Notes under the pieces: model-generated
What the model saw: only the letters and a program-made list of their open reading frames with translations
Databases searched by the model: none
What the model was told of the DNA's origin: nothing
Position numbers and translations under genes: made by a program
NCBI GenBank assembly: GCA_000320545.1
Contig: ADNK01003286.1
Coordinates: 57,501 to 115,000 of the forward strand
Direction of reading: 5' to 3'
DNA from: Bigelowiella natans CCMP2755
Lineage: Eukaryota; Cercozoa; Chlorarachniophyceae
Length of the DNA stretch: 57,500 nt
Shown: positions 52,801-57,500 of the stretch, in pieces
How positions within the stretch are numbered: the first letter of the stretch is position 1
Layout: each line of letters opens with the position of its first letter

Positions 52801-55800
52801 CCAGAGTTCTTTTCTTGCTGAAACTAGGTCAAGATGTGGAAAGAGACATTGTGAACATCGGCCAGGATAGTGGCGACGTGTCATTGAGGGCAGGACTCTA
52901 TTCTTCTCTCGCAAAAGCTTCCGCAAATAAGGAACAACAATTTGAGTTTTATCAAAAAGCCCTTGAAACCATTGGTGAGACCGGTAATCCACTGGACAGT
53001 GTTGACATGCTAGTGGAGTTTGCAGAGTGGGTATACAGCAACAACTTAGGGAGAAGAACCACACAGGACCAGCTTCTTACAGCAGCTGACTTGTTGCTGG
53101 ATGCAGACGATTCGTTAGCAGAATTTGAAAATGAGGGCAAATCGAAGAACGCAAGCATTAGATCGAGGACTTCCAAAGGTATTATAATTATTATTATTAT
53201 TCTTATTATTATTCTTATTATTATTATCGGCAGCCACATGCAACATGCTGATGAGTACGTCTTTCTACTGCTTCTTGTGGCCATATGTGTCTTTGTTGTC
53301 TAACGCTGCATTCATTTTAAGAACATGCGCAAAATGAGCATTTTCATGCTATCCCTCTCGATTTCACATAAGTGGTAGCTGCTTCAAGAAGTCATTCAGC
53401 AAAATCACACACAATTTTTAGGCAGCTCTCGAGGATCATCACGGGGTTCAAGAGGCTCCGCTGCCAGCCAAAGTATGCAAAAGATGTTTGGCTCTAAAGC
53501 AAGTGATCAGAAGTCTCGAAGGACTCGCTCTTCCAGCAATATTTCGTCAAAGATGTCAAGAGCCTCCAAGAAAGGCCCTCAGGTTAAAATGCCTTCAACC
53601 ATTACTATTGGTCAGATGGCAAATTTGGTCCGTATTTATTGTATGCTTGCGACGATAGCTTCCAACAAGCAGCACTCGTTGCGTCTGGCCCTCGTTGCAC
53701 ATAGCTTCGTAGAGAAGATATGGAAAGTCTCGGTGCAAAGCGTTAACCTGGAGGTAGAGTGGAAGCGCAAAATGGCAGCAGCAGCAGCAGCAGCAGCAGC
53801 CGAGGAGAAAAAGGATGATGAAAAAGACAATGCTGATAGTAATAAGGATGGGGTTCCAGCTGCTGGTCCTATTTCTTGGTCTACTCCAAGCATGCCTGAC
53901 GCCTGGATACATTGGCATTTAGACGAAAAGCTGCGACAAGCATTCAGATCTTGTAGCTTTGAAGGCATGGTACCGAACAAGAAATCCGTCAACAACCCAG
54001 AGAGCTTGGTGTACTATCTGAAATGGCTGCATAAGATCATGTTAGATCGTGGCTACGTGCTGCAAAGCCTTCCTGTTTTGGCGCTCCTAGAGCTTCTTTC
54101 TCTTGATGTGTCGTGCAACTCAGAGCTGACTGTTTTGGCTCGTCTTCTTCGTGCTCAAGTCTTTGAAATCCTGCATTTACCCAGCAAAGCAAAGGAGTGT
54201 TGCGTTTCTGCAGAGCCAGTATTGCCATATAAGGAGCGGTTTGTGTTAAACAATGAGAGGGTTGAGCAGAGAGAGACGCTTAATGAACTCATTATGAAGC
54301 AGCCAGACATTAGTAAAGGGTCTGGAACAAATCACACTGCGACAAGCAAACAAGGATGTATTGGAACGGGGAAACTCTCGGACAACTTCCCTCTTACCCC
54401 CATCCTTAAGAGAGAGAGGATGATACTCAAAAGAAACGAATCGCAGGGGATCTGGATTGAAGTTGGATACCAGTTGCTGCGGCGAGGCCGTATACGCGAG
54501 GCAGTCAGATTGTTGAATCTGGCAAAGCGACATGCGGAAGCATTTCAAGATACCACAGTTCTGATAGAGCACAGAGCCATCATGGCCATTGTCCACATGA
54601 TGGCCGGGAATCACGAGTTTGCTGTCAAGTTAGTGCAGCAAGTTCAGTCTATGGAAGGTAATAGCGACTGGTGGATGAAGGTTGTGCTTATTCTGTCCTC
54701 CGTATACCTTGGATTTGCTTTCCCAATACTGCCCGATATGGTTGGTCTGGATAACCCTTTCATCTTGCACCCACATCAAACACCAGACCTGCACACGTCG
54801 TCATCGTCGCCTACAGCAGGGCATGGTGCTGATGGCCACGAAAATAGCAATAGCGGTGATAAGAATACGATTAGCATGTCAGAGAACAGCAAAGACTTAA
54901 AGGGCCAGGCAATTCAAGTATTACGGAATTCAATCCGATTATTTGTAGCATTAAGCCAAGGCGAGGCCCGCAACACTGCTGGAGCCGACTATCTGCAGAA
55001 AGCAGCCATTCTTCAAAGGATCCTTGGCGAGGTGGTGACAATGCCTTCTCCTTTCTCCTTCTCATCTACCAAGCTTCTTTCGCAGCCAAGCAAAATGATA
55101 GCACGTGTGTCTCAATTTATGCTGGCATTCCAGATGCTGATTGAAAGCTCTATAACCACGGAGATGTTGTTCGATCACCAAAACACGATTCTCCTTCTAC
55201 GTTCTTTAGCTCACGTCCTCCGAAAGGCTTATCTCTCCCCGAATGAAATTCCAGCAATTCACGACACGCTACGCCGTGTTCTTCGCAACAAGCCACACCT
55301 TAATCCTTCCAAATTCCCCATCTTGAAACTTATCCAATCCGTCCCCGAAGATGCAGATACCGTGCATTTGACAATAGCCCAACTAGTTCTGAGACATGCA
55401 GAAACTATGGCAATGCAGGCAATGCAGACGGTATTGCCATCCTACACCCCCCCCTCAATGTCGCTACCAATGGCAAGACAGCTACAAGACATTAAATTAG
55501 AGCTGCTGCATATCACCACGCTTCTTAATATGGAGACACACTGGTTGACAATAGAGGCCAATCCGGTAGATGCCGATATTAACTCTGCAGGTGATGAAAA
55601 AACCGTAATTAACGCTCTGCTCACAAAGCATTCACGGTACTTCAAAGAAAAACATGTGGGAGTGCCGCCAATTCAAACCGGAATTATGATGGTGCATACC
55701 GCTACTGAGGCCAAGAATCTGTACACGTCAGGAGTGATAAAGCCGAGGCAATCAAGGTCCATGTGCTACATGGGCAGCGGCTACGTGCAAATTGCCATGG

Positions 55801-57500
55801 AGATTATGCTTGATTTCAACGATGGGAAAGAGGCAGACGATCAGCTCGGGATATGGGTATCTCTTCCTGAATCTTATAATACCACCGTCCAGGAGCCCAA
55901 AAACAAGGTAGAAAGTAAAGGGGGGGAGGGCGACGGCCCTACGAGTGTTGAAGGTGGAGATCAGGAGGAAGAGGCCTCCAAACAGGAGGAGAAAAAGGAT
56001 GAAAAAGATAACAATCAAGTCTTTCCAGATGAAGAGGAAGAAAAGGCGAAGCAAGCAAGAAGACAGCTGCTTACATTGCAAAGAAACGTGTGCGATGAGG
56101 TTATTATGAATGGAAATAAAGCTTTACATTGGTTCTGCTTAGCAATTGAATCGGGACTGGAGAGTGATTCCATGCAAGTTGTGAAGGAGGTCAGCTTGCA
56201 AGCCATGTGTATCGTCGGAAAATGGCAACCACTACTTACGGCAAAGCTGATGCATCTTTATCAGAGCGCAAAGCTGCGTATACATGCGAATGGGTTGTTT
56301 GTACAATCAGTAGGTGCGAAGAATCCGCAAAGACTAGCATTAAGTAGATTGGAAAATCTACAATTATCGGAGTCCCAGCACGTATCCCCTGAGGAGACTA
56401 ATAAACTCTTACTTTATTTGGAACAAAAATCAAACGCATATCGTCGAACGGACTTAAGAGTAGCAGCGAGAGATGGTAATGCCGAGGCAGAAGCAAAAGA
56501 AGCTTCTCCAGAAGAGGAGGGAGAAGAGGAGAACTCTAGTGCTGGTAGCTCAATGGCAACACCATATGCTGAAGAAAGCATCCAATTGTACCAGAAAGAT
56601 TGGGGCCAAATGCTCGACAAGCTGCTAAGTGCTAGCAGCAGCAAGAAAGTTGCTTACATCTCTCTTACATATGTTCCAGAGCATCACTGTCTCTACGGCT
56701 TTTTAACAACAAACGGACATCAATCCAACGATGATGGCAATGATCCTGTTGATGAAGCGGAGGCTGGCCAACAAGCTCCCCAGTTCCAGGTCGCACGTCA
56801 AGTCTTCACACGGAGACAAGAGGACGAATTCCGACAGCTGCAACTGCGACATCATAAGTGGAAAAACGTGCTAAAGCGTCAGATATGTACGTATGGCGAT
56901 TCCGAAAGGCAAGAGCTCAAGCAAAGCGAGGCTGAGCTTTCAGCAACCGTTACTAGATTTTCAGCCCTGGTTTCACCTCTGCTTTCTGGGCTCGGGGTGA
57001 CGACAACAACCACAAATGGAACATGCGAGGAGGTGGAGGATTCGAAGCAATCGTCAGGAGGACAGAATGTTGTTGAAAAGAAGTGGGCTGATGATAAGGA
57101 TGTGATACTAGTCTTGGATACTTCTCTCTTTGAGCTTCCCTGGGAGGGGTTAGAATGCTTCAAAGGAGCAAATAGTCTCAGCAGGAGCTTTTCCTTAGCA
57201 ATGACATATCATCAACTTATTAGCTCAGAAAAGCAGGCTGAAAATAATGCGGGAGCAAAGCAGCCGATTGGATATGTAGTAGATCCAGAAGATCCAACAG
57301 AGGAGAAGCAGTTGTCACATTCATTCAAAGAATCCATTGCAGCAGAATCTGACAAGTGGAAGGGGGTTCTCGCAGGTGACAACGACGATACTGTTGTTGT
57401 TAGTGATGGTGAGTGGCAGCAACTTCTTCTAGATGCAAATGCCTTCTACTTTGCGGGATTTGGAAGAATTATGTCTCACATCTCGAGCTTGTATGTGGCT
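48221..57500 (+). CDS. CFAP46: CFAP46 (TTC40), flagellar central-pair C1d protein, 3' end beyond window
   Basis: CFAP46 sits in the C1d projection of the axonemal central pair, with CFAP54, CFAP74 and CFAP221, and is needed for normal beating. Exons: 48221-48316, 48381-48464, 48529-48726, 48829-48941, 49007-49089, 49130-49260, 49466-49527, 49646-49781, 49887-53178 and 53422 onward, open to the window end, more than 2750 residues so far. The protein is mostly TPR-like helical pairs (for example LYTICHKCMSRALLVNQLG and REAVRLLNLAKRHAEAF). Near 57112 it reads VILVLDTSLFELPWEGLECF followed by SLSRSFSLAMTYHQL, the signature of the CFAP46 C-terminal region. Asp/Glu/Lys-rich low-complexity insertions occur near 50820-50920, 51430-51530, 53810-53860 and 55900-56050. 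Exons 9 and 10 exceed 3.2 and 4.0 kb, while exons 1-8 average about 115 nt. Intron 49090-49129 is only 40 nt. Confidence 0.93.
49349..49429. repeat. (CT)n-(GT)n compound microsatellite in a CFAP46 intron
   Basis: CT dinucleotides at about 49349-49398, then GT/GC units to about 49429, between exons 49130-49260 and 49466-49527. Confidence 0.93.

Overview
This is a nuclear contig from a eukaryote. Nearly every recognisable gene is split by GT-AG introns, many exons are only 25-110 nt, introns are full of di- and trinucleotide microsatellites, and there is no operon structure. Stop codons are standard. Two genes constrain the organism. CFAP46, a flagellar central-pair protein, implies a motile cilium. 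TIC20, a plastid inner-envelope import protein, carries an N-terminal hydrophobic signal and a long Ser/basic leader of the kind used for complex (secondary) plastids. The best guess is a flagellated alga with a secondary plastid (stramenopile, chlorarachniophyte, chromerid, haptophyte or similar). I cannot decide the group from this window.

Layout. 1.2-5.1 kb (+): OCRL-type inositol polyphosphate 5-phosphatase with ASH and catalytically dead RhoGAP domains. 7.0-10.2 kb (-): retinol-dehydrogenase-like SDR in ten or more exons. 10.75-14.9 kb (+): 1187-residue coiled-coil protein with an EF-hand-like C-terminal region, not recognised. 15.9-18.1 kb (-): decayed non-LTR retrotransposon. 18.8-21.7 kb (-): GAPDH, 11 exons. 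22.4-23.4 kb (+): FYVE-finger gene whose 3' end I could not find. 24.9-27.3 kb (+): TIC20, 9 exons. 27.3-29.2 kb: repeat-derived DNA with a 48-bp minisatellite. 29.2-32.8 kb (+): DNA polymerase I-type 5'-3' exonuclease, 14 exons. 33.9-35.4 kb (-): intronless coiled-coil protein. 36.6-39.7 kb (+): ankyrin-repeat protein. 40.7-42.2 kb (-): double RanBP2-type zinc-finger protein. 42.5-45.3 kb (-): OTU1-like deubiquitinase with a ubiquitin-like N-terminus. 47.1-47.6 kb (-): 118-residue coiled-coil protein, divergent from 48.2-57.5+ kb (+): CFAP46, cut by the window end.

The exon models were built by hand from splice consensus, phase and protein-family similarity. For SDR, GAPDH, TIC20, OTU1, ankyrin, zinc-finger, OCRL and the EF-hand-like gene the exon lengths close in frame, which is strong internal support. 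The exonuclease has one junction that is off by two bases, and the FYVE gene is incomplete.

Between the genes lie islands with a different word composition (many GCTAGC, TGCATG and CGATCG words) near 5.2-5.8, 18.1-18.7, 24.0-24.6, 27.3-28.1, 33.0-33.5, 40.1-40.7 and 45.7-46.6 kb. Several contain copies of the 3' tail of the 16-18 kb retrotransposon, so much of the intergenic DNA is probably old mobile-element sequence. A second pattern is that many introns begin with a (GTA)n run or end in a (CAT)n/(CTC)n run that merges into the splice site.

The genes do not form one pathway. Loose themes are membrane identity and phosphoinositides (OCRL, FYVE), plastid/organelle maintenance (TIC20, PolI-type exonuclease), ubiquitin-linked turnover (OTU1) and the flagellum (CFAP46).
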